A stretch of DNA of 7,100 nt from Eubacteriales Family XIII. Incertae Sedis bacterium (GCA_031257215.1 JAIRPC010000027.1:1-7100), one strand, 5' to 3'. Counted from the first letter of the stretch, positions 1 through 7,058 are shown. Program-made: numbers and translations. The notes: generated by a model not told the origin, from the sequence alone.

Positions 1-1893
1 GAAACGCCGAGCTATTTGGACGGGCTGCCCGCGCATGTGGCGAAGCCGGATGCCGCGCCAGTCGCGAAGCCAGACACCGCGCCCACGGCGAAGCCAGATG
101 TGGCGCCAGTCGCGAAGCCAGACACCGCACCCACGGCGAAGCCGGATGCCGCGCCAGTCGCGAAGCCAGACACCGCACCCACGGCGAAGCCAGATGTCGT
201 GCCAGTCGCGAAGCTCGACACCGCGCCTACTGCGAAGCCAGATGTCGTGCCAGTCGCGAAGCCAGATGTAGCACCTGTGGCGAAGCCCGCATTTATCGAT
301 CCAATAATTGAGCATTTGCCCGAAAGCACTGACCCGTTGGCGGGCGCGGCAGAAGCGAACGCGCCGAAGCCGAAGCCCGACACCGCGCCCATAGGCGGCG
401 GCATCTTCGTCACGGATTTTGTGAATCCTTTCGCAGCGGATGCGGAGGCAGTGCCAGCCGAGGCCGCTACTGCGGCAGCGCCTGCCGTTGCCGAAGAGCC
501 TAAGCCCGCTGGCGACAGCATATTCGACACGGGATTCGCGAACCCATTTGGCGAGGCGGCGTTCACGGCGCCCGCGGGGACAGCCACAGCTCACGCGCAG
601 CCAGCGCCTCCAACCATTGCGGATTCCATTTTCGCACCCGAGGCAGGGGACATTTTCGCGGACGCGGCGGCGCCGTTAACGCAAGGGGCGACGCAAGCGC
701 CGTTCCCCGCCACCAAGCCCACACAGGTACAGCCTATTGCGCCAGAACCCGCGCCAACGCCGATTCTGGATTTTGAATCGCTGCCGACAGCAGCGCCCAA
801 GCCGCCAGCCAAGCCCGTGGCGGCAGCGCCCAAGCCGGCGCCGGTCTCCGAGCCTCCCATCAAGGCGGCCCCGATCACGGAAGCGCCATCCACTCCGATA
901 TCATCCTCTCCGATGTCGTCGCGCAAGCACGCGCAGGACATCATCAACAAGCCCGTGGTCTTCCCATTCGACGAAGCCCCCGACAAGGGCAAGGGCGCAC
1001 AGGACGATATCTTCAAGATCCCTGACAGCAAGACACCCGAGGCGCACAAGCCCGACATTGAGGGGGCGGCCGCGAAAACAGGCGTGGCAGCGAAGCCTCA
1101 GGCGCCAGGAAAGCCAGGCAGCCAGCCTGACGGAAAAACAGACGAGACGGACAAAAAGAAGCCGAACAAGGCAGTTGTTATTATAGTAGATATCCTTATC
1201 ATCATAGCGGTTATCGCGGTCGCATGCTGGGTGGTGCACCGTTTCGCGCCAGGCACAGGCGCGGCGGAGCTGATTGACAAGGGGCTCTTGAAGGTCACTG
1301 AATTTTTCGGCGGCTCGGATCCGGGCGCGGGCGCCGACGCGGCGGCCAATGCCAACGACCCGAACTTCATGATGCCCATCAGCGACGGCGCGGCGCTCGT
1401 CAGCAGCCAGATCAACAAGAACTATCTTATCGCGGATGTCGCGTACGACCCCGCCGCAAAATGGGAGGACGGCCGGGCGTACAATATCGAGGGTGCGGCG
1501 GCAGCAAAACCCATAAGTGATGACTTCTGGAAAGACAGCCCCTTGGGGAAGCTGCGCTACGACGAGTCGGCCGTAGCCGCTGTTATCCAGTTCGACTCAG
1601 ACCTCATTGAATACATCAACAACAGAACGGGCAAGGTTCTCAGCCGCATAGTCGAGCGGAGCGCTGCCGAAAAAAATCTCGCGGAGATAGTCGCTTCGGT
1701 GAAACAGCTTTCGATAGAGCGGCTGGGGATCGGCAGCATCAGGAAGAACGGCGACGACCTCTACGTTTGGACGAAGGAAACGATAACCGAAACCAAAGCG
1801 GGCTCGCCCGTGCAGCGCGAGGTCAGCCGCCTGTACAGGCTGACGCCCGGCGACACCGAATACAGGGTCAGCGATTTCGAGGATCTAGCCTAA
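1..1893 (+). CDS. Single-pass membrane protein with Pro/Ala/Lys-rich repeat region (5' end outside window)
   Basis: The frame is open from base 1 to TAA at 1891-1893. A TTG at base 16 has no Shine-Dalgarno site before it, so the start is probably upstream; residues are numbered from that TTG for convenience (625 codons). Residues 8-87 are ten 8-residue repeats of the type [V/T]-A-K-P-D-x-x-P. Residues about 88-370 are rich in Ala, Pro and Lys and look disordered, with Ile-Phe motifs near 130, 169, 205, 213 and 332, and N-P-F at 137-139 and 176-178. A basic KKKPNK stretch precedes a hydrophobic helix at about 386-407. By the positive-inside rule the repeat side would be cytoplasmic and the C-terminal 215 residues outside. 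After a Gly/Ala linker, residues about 460-625 look folded: helices at about 515-565, then a likely beta-sheet. The layout recalls TcaA/YvbJ-like proteins (cytoplasmic head, helix, outer NTF2-like domain), but that is a shape comparison only. I do not recognise the family, and the function is unknown. UPF0182 follows after 101 bp on the same strand. Confidence 0.85.
   Translation, partial: ETPSYLDGLPAHVAKPDAAPVAKPDTAPTAKPDVAPVAKPDTAPTAKPDAAPVAKPDTAPTAKPDVVPVAKLDTAPTAKPDVVPVAKPDVAPVAKPAFIDPIIEHLPESTDPLAGAAEANAPKPKPDTAPIGGGIFVTDFVNPFAADAEAVPAEAATAAAPAVAEEPKPAGDSIFDTGFANPFGEAAFTAPAGTATAHAQPAPPTIADSIFAPEAGDIFADAAAPLTQGATQAPFPATKPTQVQPIAPEPAPTPILDFESLPTAAPKPPAKPVAAAPKPAPVSEPPIKAAPITEAPSTPISSSPMSSRKHAQDIINKPVVFPFDEAPDKGKGAQDDIFKIPDSKTPEAHKPDIEGAAAKTGVAAKPQAPGKPGSQPDGKTDETDKKKPNKAVVIIVDILIIIAVIAVACWVVHRFAPGTGAAELIDKGLLKVTEFFGGSDPGAGADAAANANDPNFMMPISDGAALVSSQINKNYLIADVAYDPAAKWEDGRAYNIEGAAAAKPISDDFWKDSPLGKLRYDESAVAAVIQFDSDLIEYINNRTGKVLSRIVERSAAEKNLAEIVASVKQLSIERLGIGSIRKNGDDLYVWTKETITETKAGSPVQREVSRLYRLTPGDTEYRVSDFEDLA
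37..276 (+). repeat. Ten tandem 24-bp repeats coding for 8-residue units
   Basis: Ten contiguous 24-bp units, each coding [V/T]-A-K-P-D-x-x-P, run from 37 to 276, and an eleventh starts (V-A-K-P) at 277-288 before the pattern ends. Units 2 to 9 alternate between a V-A-K-P-D-T-A-P type and a T-A-K-P-D-[V/A]-x-P type, giving a 48-bp higher-order period. This suggests growth by duplication of two-unit blocks. Unit 8 carries Leu for the usual Pro (about base 214). Every unit is a multiple of three, so copy-number change would keep the frame. In the protein this would be an extended, Pro-rich, alternately charged segment. Confidence 0.95.
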
Positions 1894-1985
1894 GCGCACC
1901 CTGGCTGCCGCTCACATCAGACGGCGGGGCCCACAGGCAACGGGCTTCGCGCACACGCAAAATTCTCAATAGAGTATAGAGTAAT

Positions 1986-1991
1986 GGAGGT
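1986..1991 (+). promoter_or_regulatory. Ribosome binding site for the UPF0182 gene
   Basis: GGAGGT lies 3-4 bases before ATG 1995. The gap is short but the match to the anti-Shine-Dalgarno sequence is good, and no other in-frame start upstream fits the family N terminus. The rest of the gap from 1894 holds no clear terminator and no convincing promoter. Confidence 0.7.
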
Positions 1992-1994
1992 AAC

Positions 1995-4982
1995 ATGAAA
2001 GACAACGGCGGAATCAAGAAGCTATTGCTCATCATCATCCTGGCGGCAGTGATCGCGCTTATCGCGCTTGCCGCGCTATCGGGGTTCATCACGGATTATC
2101 TATGGTTCAACGACCTGAGTTATTCCGACGTGTTCTGGAAGCAGCTCCTGACGGAGCTGAAAATCGGCGTGCCCACCTTCCTCGTGGTCACCTTCCTCGG
2201 CATCCTCTATCTGCGCGCGATACGCAGGGGCTACAAGAAGCGCGTCAGCATATCCGAAACCACAATGGGCGAGAAAGGGCAGAAGCGCGTCGGAAACGTT
2301 ATCGCGATCCTCGCGTCGCTTATCGTCACCTATATGGCGACTACCACCCTCTGGTTCAAATCGCTGCAATTCACGAAGGCCACAGCCTTCGGCACGAGCG
2401 ACCCGATTTTCGGCAACGACATTTCGTTCTACCTGTTCAAGCTCTCGTTCATCAAGGAGCTGAACACTATCATCATAGTCGCGATCGTCCTGTTCGCGCT
2501 GATAACTTTTATATATTATTTCTTCCTGCTCACCGTGTTGAAGCCCGTCATGATCGACGGCGAACCAGTTGACGAGGAAGCGAAGCCGAAGCAGCAGAGC
2601 CAGGGCATGCAGGAATTTATGCGCGCTTTCGGCATCGACATAGACGCGGGCGGCGGGAATTTCGCGCAGGGTCCCAGGCAGCAAAGCTCGGCTGGCATGA
2701 AGGATCTCATCCATATCGCGTCGAAGCAGATAACCTTTATCGGCGTCGTGTTCTTCCTCATGCTCGCGGTGTATTTCTTCCTCGCGCAGTTCGACCTGCT
2801 CTACTCGACGAATGGCGTCGTGTTCGGCGCGGGCTACACCGACGTCAACATTACACTCTGGATGTACCGCGCGGTCGCGGCGCTGGCGGTCATCTCCGCC
2901 ATCATGTTCGGCGTGGGCGTCAAGCGGCGCAGGGTCAAGACGGCCATCATTCTTCCTGTCATCATGATCGGCGTTGGGATAGTCGGCGGAATAGCGGGCG
3001 CGGTGGTGCAGAACCTCATGGTTTCCCCGAACGAGATCAACATGGAGGAGACCTATATCGCGAACAACATCAAGTTCACCCAGAGCGCATACGACCTCGG
3101 CGACGTAACGATAAAGCAGTTCCCCGCCGACAACAAGCTCACGAGCGAGGATGTCAAGTCCAACATGGATACGATCAAGAACATCAGGATCAACGACTAC
3201 AACCCGACCAAGACCTTCTACAACAACTCGCAGTCGATCAGGCGATACTACACGTTCAACGACGTGGATGTGGACCGTTACATGATCAACGGCGAGTACA
3301 CGCAGACCTTCACGTCCGCGCGCGAGATAGACGAGTCGAAAGTGCCGCAGCAGTGGATGAACCTGCACCTCAAATACACGCACGGCTACGGCATCACGCT
3401 GTCGCGTGTTGACAAGGTTACCGCGAACGGCCAGCCCGACATGCTCATCAAGAGCATACCGCCCGAATCGCAGGTGAAGGAGATCGACATAGAGCGGCCC
3501 GAGATATATTTTGGCGAATTGCAGAACGAGTACATCATAACGAACACGGACGAGAAAGAGTACGACTATCCCGAGGGCGACAAGAATAAATATTCCACGT
3601 ACAAGGGCGGCCACGGGATCAGCCTCAGCCCGTTCAACAAGCTCATGTTCGCGCTTCGCGAGCAGAGCATGAAGCTGCTCGTTTCGTCGAACATCGACTC
3701 CAATTCCAAGATCATCATCAACCGCAACATCGCGGAGCGCGTTCGCCACATCATGCCCTTCGTCGACTACGCCGACCCGTATATCGTCACGGTGAACGGC
3801 AAGCTCTACTGGATTATCGACGGCTTCACGACGAGCGACCTCTACCCGTATTCAGAGCCTATCGGCATAGACCGAATCGGCGTTGTGAACTATATCCGCA
3901 ACTCGGTGAAAGTGGTGATCGACGCGTACACGGGCGCGACCGACTACTACCTGGTGGACGACAAGGATCCTGTCGCGAACACGCTGAAAGGGATTTACCC
4001 GACGCTGTTCAAGAGCATAGACGGGCTGGACGAGAGCATCAAGGCGCATATCCGCTACCCCGGCACCATGCTGAACACCCAGGCGACAATTTATAAAAAA
4101 TACCATGTGAACGACATCGGCGTGTTCTACCAGGGCGAGGATCTGTGGGATATCGCGAACGAGAAGGTCGGCGCGTCCGACCGCGAAGTCCCGATGAGCC
4201 CGAACTATTATATAATGAAGCTGCCTGGCGAGGACGAGGTGGAGTTCATCAATTCCATCCCCTACACGCCCATGAACAAGGTCAACATGACGGGGCTTCT
4301 TATCGCGCGGAACGACGGCGAGCACTATGGGGAGCTGATGCTCTTGCAGCTACCGAAGGGTCGCGTTATCATGGGGCCGAGCCAAATCGACGCGCAGATC
4401 GCCCAGGACACACAGATATCGCAGGACTTCTCGCTATGGCAGAACACAGGCTCGAAGTACAGCCGCGGGAATATGTTCGTCGTGCCGATAGAGAATTCCA
4501 TCATGTACGTCGAGCCGATCTATCTGGAAGCGGTGGATTCGAGCATGCCGGAGGTCAAGCGCATCATCCTCTACTATAACGACAAGATCGCGTATGAGAG
4601 CACCCTCGCGGGCGCACTCGACGCCATGTTTGGAGCGGGTACGGGCGACGAGGTTCGGACCGGACAGCCCACGGGCGATACGGGCGACACCGACGAGCCG
4701 ACGAGCGGCACGGACACACCGAGCCAGGCTGGCTCGACCACGGGCGGCGGCCTGACGAATGTGAGCGGCACGAGCCCAAGCGGCGTCAGCCAAGGCACAT
4801 CGGGAACGGGCAGCACGATCGGCACGGAGGGCGACATCCAGCAGATGACGACAGACGAGCTGATCAAGGCCGCGACCGAAGCCTACAACAGCGCCACGGA
4901 AGCACAGCGCGCGGGCGACTGGGCGAAATACGGGGAACAAATGAAGCGCCTGGAAGCCATACTTGCCAAGCTGAACGGATAG
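1995..4982 (+). CDS. UPF0182 (COG1615) family integral membrane protein
   Basis: This 995-residue protein belongs to the UPF0182 family of large membrane proteins of unknown function, and its length is normal for the family. Seven hydrophobic helices are visible at about residues 10-32, 57-77, 98-118, 158-180, 246-266, 288-310 and 316-342. Family hallmarks include D-Y-L-W-F-N-D-L at 34-41 after helix 1, the P-N-E-I start of the soluble part just after helix 7 followed by Y-I-x-x-N-I-K-F-T, then Y-x-F-N-D-V-D-V-D-R-Y and H-x-x-Y-T-H-G-Y-G. The large domain from about 343 to 880 should lie outside the membrane. A Gly/Ser/Thr/Asp-rich linker at about 880-947 leads to a helical tail with the G-D-W-A-K-Y-G signature, which is typical of the family's C terminus. 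The gene lies 101 bp after the repeat-bearing membrane protein gene and 83 bp before serS, all on one strand, so co-transcription is possible. Family assignment is firm; no biochemical role is established to my knowledge. Confidence 0.95.
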   Translation: MKDNGGIKKLLLIIILAAVIALIALAALSGFITDYLWFNDLSYSDVFWKQLLTELKIGVPTFLVVTFLGILYLRAIRRGYKKRVSISETTMGEKGQKRVGNVIAILASLIVTYMATTTLWFKSLQFTKATAFGTSDPIFGNDISFYLFKLSFIKELNTIIIVAIVLFALITFIYYFFLLTVLKPVMIDGEPVDEEAKPKQQSQGMQEFMRAFGIDIDAGGGNFAQGPRQQSSAGMKDLIHIASKQITFIGVVFFLMLAVYFFLAQFDLLYSTNGVVFGAGYTDVNITLWMYRAVAALAVISAIMFGVGVKRRRVKTAIILPVIMIGVGIVGGIAGAVVQNLMVSPNEINMEETYIANNIKFTQSAYDLGDVTIKQFPADNKLTSEDVKSNMDTIKNIRINDYNPTKTFYNNSQSIRRYYTFNDVDVDRYMINGEYTQTFTSAREIDESKVPQQWMNLHLKYTHGYGITLSRVDKVTANGQPDMLIKSIPPESQVKEIDIERPEIYFGELQNEYIITNTDEKEYDYPEGDKNKYSTYKGGHGISLSPFNKLMFALREQSMKLLVSSNIDSNSKIIINRNIAERVRHIMPFVDYADPYIVTVNGKLYWIIDGFTTSDLYPYSEPIGIDRIGVVNYIRNSVKVVIDAYTGATDYYLVDDKDPVANTLKGIYPTLFKSIDGLDESIKAHIRYPGTMLNTQATIYKKYHVNDIGVFYQGEDLWDIANEKVGASDREVPMSPNYYIMKLPGEDEVEFINSIPYTPMNKVNMTGLLIARNDGEHYGELMLLQLPKGRVIMGPSQIDAQIAQDTQISQDFSLWQNTGSKYSRGNMFVVPIENSIMYVEPIYLEAVDSSMPEVKRIILYYNDKIAYESTLAGALDAMFGAGTGDEVRTGQPTGDTGDTDEPTSGTDTPSQAGSTTGGGLTNVSGTSPSGVSQGTSGTGSTIGTEGDIQQMTTDELIKAATEAYNSATEAQRAGDWAKYGEQMKRLEAILAKLNG

Positions 4983-4999
4983 CTGGCGATAACCATCCC

Positions 5000-5021
5000 C
5001 TTCTGGGCCGCGGGGCCGAAG
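5000..5021 (+). other. Imperfect G+C-rich hairpin between the UPF0182 gene and serS
   Basis: CTTC at 5000-5003 can pair with GAAG at 5018-5021, and GGCC at 5006-5009 with GGCC at 5014-5017, leaving a 2-base bulge and a 4-base loop. No T-run follows, so it is not a standard intrinsic terminator. It could be an attenuation or mRNA-end structure, or simply chance in G+C-rich DNA. Confidence 0.35.
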
Positions 5022-5057
5022 CAAGCGGCAGCCCGCAACCCAGGACGAAAGAACTGT

Positions 5058-5062
5058 GAGGA
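5058..5062 (+). promoter_or_regulatory. Ribosome binding site for serS
   Basis: GAGGA ends three bases before ATG 5066. The spacing is tight, but the start is fixed by the canonical SerRS N terminus (M-L-D-V-K-x-x-R-E-N) that follows. Confidence 0.6.
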
Positions 5063-5065
5063 CAT

Positions 5066-6352
5066 ATGCTTGACGTAAAAAGAGTTAGAGAGAACTACGA
5101 CGAAGTGCTGGCCGCGGTGGAGTCGCGGCAGCACGGCGATTTTGGGCTACCCGCGGTCAAGGCGCTATACGAGGAGCGCCGCGCCCTGCTGGGCGAGGTC
5201 GAACAGCTGAAAGCGCGGCAGAACGCGGCGTCCAAGGAGATACCGAAGATAAAGAAGGAGGGCGGCGACGCCACAGCCCTGCTGGCCGAGATGAAGTCCC
5301 TGTCGGACGATATCAAGTCGAAGGACTCGGCGCTGGCGGATATCGAGGAAAAGCTCCGCGCCGCGCTCCTGAACGTGCCGAACACGCCTGACCCGCGCGT
5401 CCCCATAGGCGAGGACGACTCCGCCAACACCGAGCTGCGCAGGGTGGGCGAGCCGCGCGATTTTGCCGCCGAGGGGTTCGAGCCGAAGCCGCATTGGGAC
5501 ATAGGCACGGAGCTTGGCATATTCGATTTCGAGCGCGCCGCGAAGATATCGGGCGCGAGGTTCACGGTGAGCAAGGCGCTTGGCGCAAGGCTAGAACGCT
5601 CCGTTATCAATTTCATGCTTGACCTGCACACGGGCGAGCATGGCTACACAGAGGTATTGCCGCCCGCGCTCGTGAACCGCGAAGCCATGACGGGGACTGG
5701 GCAGCTCCCAAAATTCGAGGACGATATGTTCCACGAGGACGCGAAGGATCTGTTCCTCATCCCCACCGCCGAAGTGCCACTGACGAACCTGCACGCGGAC
5801 GAGATACTGGGCGGAGACGGTCTCCCGATATTCTACACCGCCCACACCCCCTGCTTCCGAAAGGAAGCGGGCTCGGCTGGGCGCGACACACGCGGCCTCA
5901 TCCGCGTACACCAGTTCAACAAGGTGGAGCTGGTGAAATTCGCGCTGCCCGAAAGCTCCGACGCGGAGCTAGACACGCTGCTGGCGGCCGCCGAGGAAGT
6001 CCTGAAAAGGCTCGGGCTGCCGTACCGCGTGGTCACGCTCTCGACGGGCGACCTGGGCTTTTCCTCCGCAATGACCTACGATATAGAGGTATGGATGCCG
6101 AGCTACGGCAGGTATGTGGAGATAAGCTCGTGCAGCAATTTCAAAGACTTCCAGGCGCGCAGAGCGGGGATCCGCTTTCGGCGCGGCGCAGGCGAAAAGC
6201 CCGAATTCGTCCACACCCTGAACGGCAGCGGCCTGGCGGTAGGCAGAACAGTAGCCGCCATCCTGGAAAACTGCCAAGACAAGGACGGCACAGTAAAAAT
6301 CCCCGAAGCGCTGGTTCCGTATATGGGCGCGGCGAGGATCGGGCAGCAGTAG
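5066..6352 (+). CDS. serS: Seryl-tRNA synthetase
   Basis: This cytoplasmic class II synthetase activates serine with ATP and charges tRNA-Ser; in bacteria it also serylates tRNA-Sec where one exists. The 428 residues match the usual bacterial length. Residues 1-10 are the standard start. Residues about 25-105 form the long antiparallel coiled-coil arm that grips the long variable arm of tRNA-Ser, with alternating charged and Leu/Ala positions. Motif 1 lies near 162-190. The serine-binding T-A-E is at 234-236. Motif 2 starts F264-R265-K266-E267 and continues through G-R-D-T-R-G to H-Q-F-x-K-V-E (282-288). E352 begins the E-I-S-S-C-S-N-F-x-D-F-Q-A-R-R segment. Motif 3 is N-G-S-G-L-A-V-G-R-T at 386-395 with R394 as the ATP-binding arginine. 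All catalytic residues I can check are present. It is the bacterial type, not the rare methanogen type. The 83-bp leader is too short for a T-box and shows no T-box sequence. Confidence 0.98.
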   Translation: MLDVKRVRENYDEVLAAVESRQHGDFGLPAVKALYEERRALLGEVEQLKARQNAASKEIPKIKKEGGDATALLAEMKSLSDDIKSKDSALADIEEKLRAALLNVPNTPDPRVPIGEDDSANTELRRVGEPRDFAAEGFEPKPHWDIGTELGIFDFERAAKISGARFTVSKALGARLERSVINFMLDLHTGEHGYTEVLPPALVNREAMTGTGQLPKFEDDMFHEDAKDLFLIPTAEVPLTNLHADEILGGDGLPIFYTAHTPCFRKEAGSAGRDTRGLIRVHQFNKVELVKFALPESSDAELDTLLAAAEEVLKRLGLPYRVVTLSTGDLGFSSAMTYDIEVWMPSYGRYVEISSCSNFKDFQARRAGIRFRRGAGEKPEFVHTLNGSGLAVGRTVAAILENCQDKDGTVKIPEALVPYMGAARIGQQ

Positions 6353-6359
6353 AGCATCA

Positions 6360-6371
6360 ATGATGCATCAT
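6360..6371. other. 12-bp perfect palindrome between serS and the GNAT gene
   Basis: ATGATGCATCAT is its own reverse complement and lies 8 bases after the serS stop and 37 bases before the GNAT start. It could be an operator half-site pair or a chance palindrome. It has no loop and is not followed by a T-run, so it is not a terminator. Confidence 0.35.
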
Positions 6372-6396
6372 CAATTCGGCAATGGGATAACAGTTT

Positions 6397-6403
6397 AGGA
6401 GGG
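6397..6403 (+). promoter_or_regulatory. Strong ribosome binding site for the GNAT gene
   Basis: AGGAGGG with a 5-base gap to ATG 6409 is the best Shine-Dalgarno site in the window, and it settles the start of this small gene. Confidence 0.85.
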
Positions 6404-6408
6404 CTTCA

Positions 6409-6840
6409 ATGACGGAAATACGACACGCTGCTTTGGATGATTTTGACCTCGCTTTTGATTATATCGAAAAGCTTTGGACTTACAACACGTATGACAGAGA
6501 CACGGGTCGGCGCGTCTACAAAAGCGTATTGGAGGGCGAGAACGATTTTGCGTTCTTCCTTTATGACGACGGAAAGCCTGTTGGGTTTTGCCACGGCACT
6601 TTCTTCAACACCTTCTGGCTGTCTGGCCAGACCTGCTATGTATCAAGCATTATCACAAATGCCGAAGCGAGAAGGAAGGGCTACGGCCGCCAACTGATGG
6701 ATCACGCGAAATCCTTAGCCAAGGCCCGCAACTGCCACGCCATAGTGCTGGACTCGGGCCTTCCCAGAGAGGACGCACACAAATTCTATGAGATCTACGG
6801 CTTCGAGAAATGCGCCTACTGCTTTGAGATGAAGCTGTGA
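6409..6840 (+). CDS. GNAT-family N-acetyltransferase
   Basis: This 143-residue protein has the size of a single GNAT domain, which moves an acetyl group from acetyl-CoA to an amine. The start (T-E-I-R-x-A) is the usual first strand. The central strand C-Y-V-S-S-I-I-T at 76-83 is followed by R88-R-K-G-Y-G93, the R-x-x-G-x-G loop that binds the CoA pyrophosphate. The helix after it (Q-L-M-D-H-A) is typical of motif A. Motif B runs from A-I-V-L-D-S at 111-116 to F126-Y127-E-I-Y-G-F132, in which Y127 is the likely general acid. The substrate cannot be told from sequence; small molecule, amino acid or protein N terminus are all possible. Five cysteines (61, 76, 109, 135, 138) are many for this length. 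The 5' half uses more A/T-ending codons than serS, a weak sign of separate origin. It lies 56 bp after serS on the same strand with its own strong ribosome binding site. Confidence 0.92.
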   Translation: MTEIRHAALDDFDLAFDYIEKLWTYNTYDRDTGRRVYKSVLEGENDFAFFLYDDGKPVGFCHGTFFNTFWLSGQTCYVSSIITNAEARRKGYGRQLMDHAKSLAKARNCHAIVLDSGLPREDAHKFYEIYGFEKCAYCFEMKL

Positions 6841-6844
6841 CCTA

Positions 6845-6865
6845 ACGGCTCCAAGACCTGGCCGT
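6845..6865 (+). other. Short inverted repeat just after the GNAT gene
   Basis: ACGGC at 6845-6849 can pair with GCCGT at 6861-6865 across an 11-base loop, four bases after the stop codon. No T-run follows, so this is at best a weak rho-independent terminator. The rest of 6866-6988 holds no RNA gene or coding signal that I can support. Confidence 0.25.
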
Positions 6866-6988
6866 ATTGAACCAGATGAATAATTAACGCCATCATCGAA
6901 GTGTTTATTCCATATAACTGACAGGATATTGCTTGTTGATTTGACCGATGCGTGAGCTTGGCGCTTTGCGCGTGTCTTGCCCTGTCAA

Positions 6989-7044
6989 TGTTCAGGGAAA
7001 ATGTCACCCTGTAGGGGGGTGGTTGTTCAGGGAAAATGTCACCC
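6989..7044. repeat. Pair of identical 21-bp direct repeats
   Basis: The 21-bp sequence that starts TGTTCAGGG and ends TGTCACCC occurs at 6989-7009 and again at 7024-7044, start to start 35 bp, with no mismatch. The 14-bp gap (7010-7023) holds a run of six G, and the second copy runs into a tract of nine C (7042-7050). CACCC at 7005-7009 and GGGTG at 7017-7021 can also form a hairpin. Two close copies with such a short gap do not fit a CRISPR array. They do fit the repeated transposase-binding sites inside the ends of IS21-type elements. Confidence 0.95.
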
Positions 7045-7058
7045 CCCCCCGCACGGCC

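Noticed and set aside
16..18. TTG at base 16 as the true start of the first gene
   Set aside because: No Shine-Dalgarno site is visible in the 15 upstream bases, and the frame stays open to the window edge.
12..587. 191-codon minus-strand frame with Gly/Ala/Ser/Phe repeats
   Set aside because: It is the mirror of the 24-bp repeat array and Ala/Pro-rich coding on the plus strand; it has no ribosome binding site and its repeats follow from the real gene.
1975..1980. TATAGA as a -10 promoter box for the UPF0182 gene
   Set aside because: A start of transcription from it would fall within the ribosome binding site at 1986-1991, and no -35 box is evident at the right distance.
2100..3749. 549-codon minus-strand frame inside the UPF0182 gene
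   Set aside because: Long antisense frames are expected from codon bias in G+C-rich genes; the product is rich in Arg, Val, His and Glu with no domain, while the plus-strand frame is a clear family member.
4434..5024. Minus-strand frame of 196 codons over the UPF0182 3' end
   Set aside because: Arg/Ala-rich antisense shadow without a start signal or recognisable motif.
4983..5065. T-box riboswitch before serS
   Set aside because: The gap is only 83 bp, and I see neither the T-box consensus nor a terminator with a T-run.
6816..7007. 63-codon minus-strand frame between the GNAT gene and the repeat
   Set aside because: It starts inside the direct repeat, overlaps the GNAT 3' end, and has no ribosome binding site or recognisable content.
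6989..7044. CRISPR array
   Set aside because: Only two 21-bp copies with a 14-bp gap; spacers of that length and copy number do not fit any CRISPR type.
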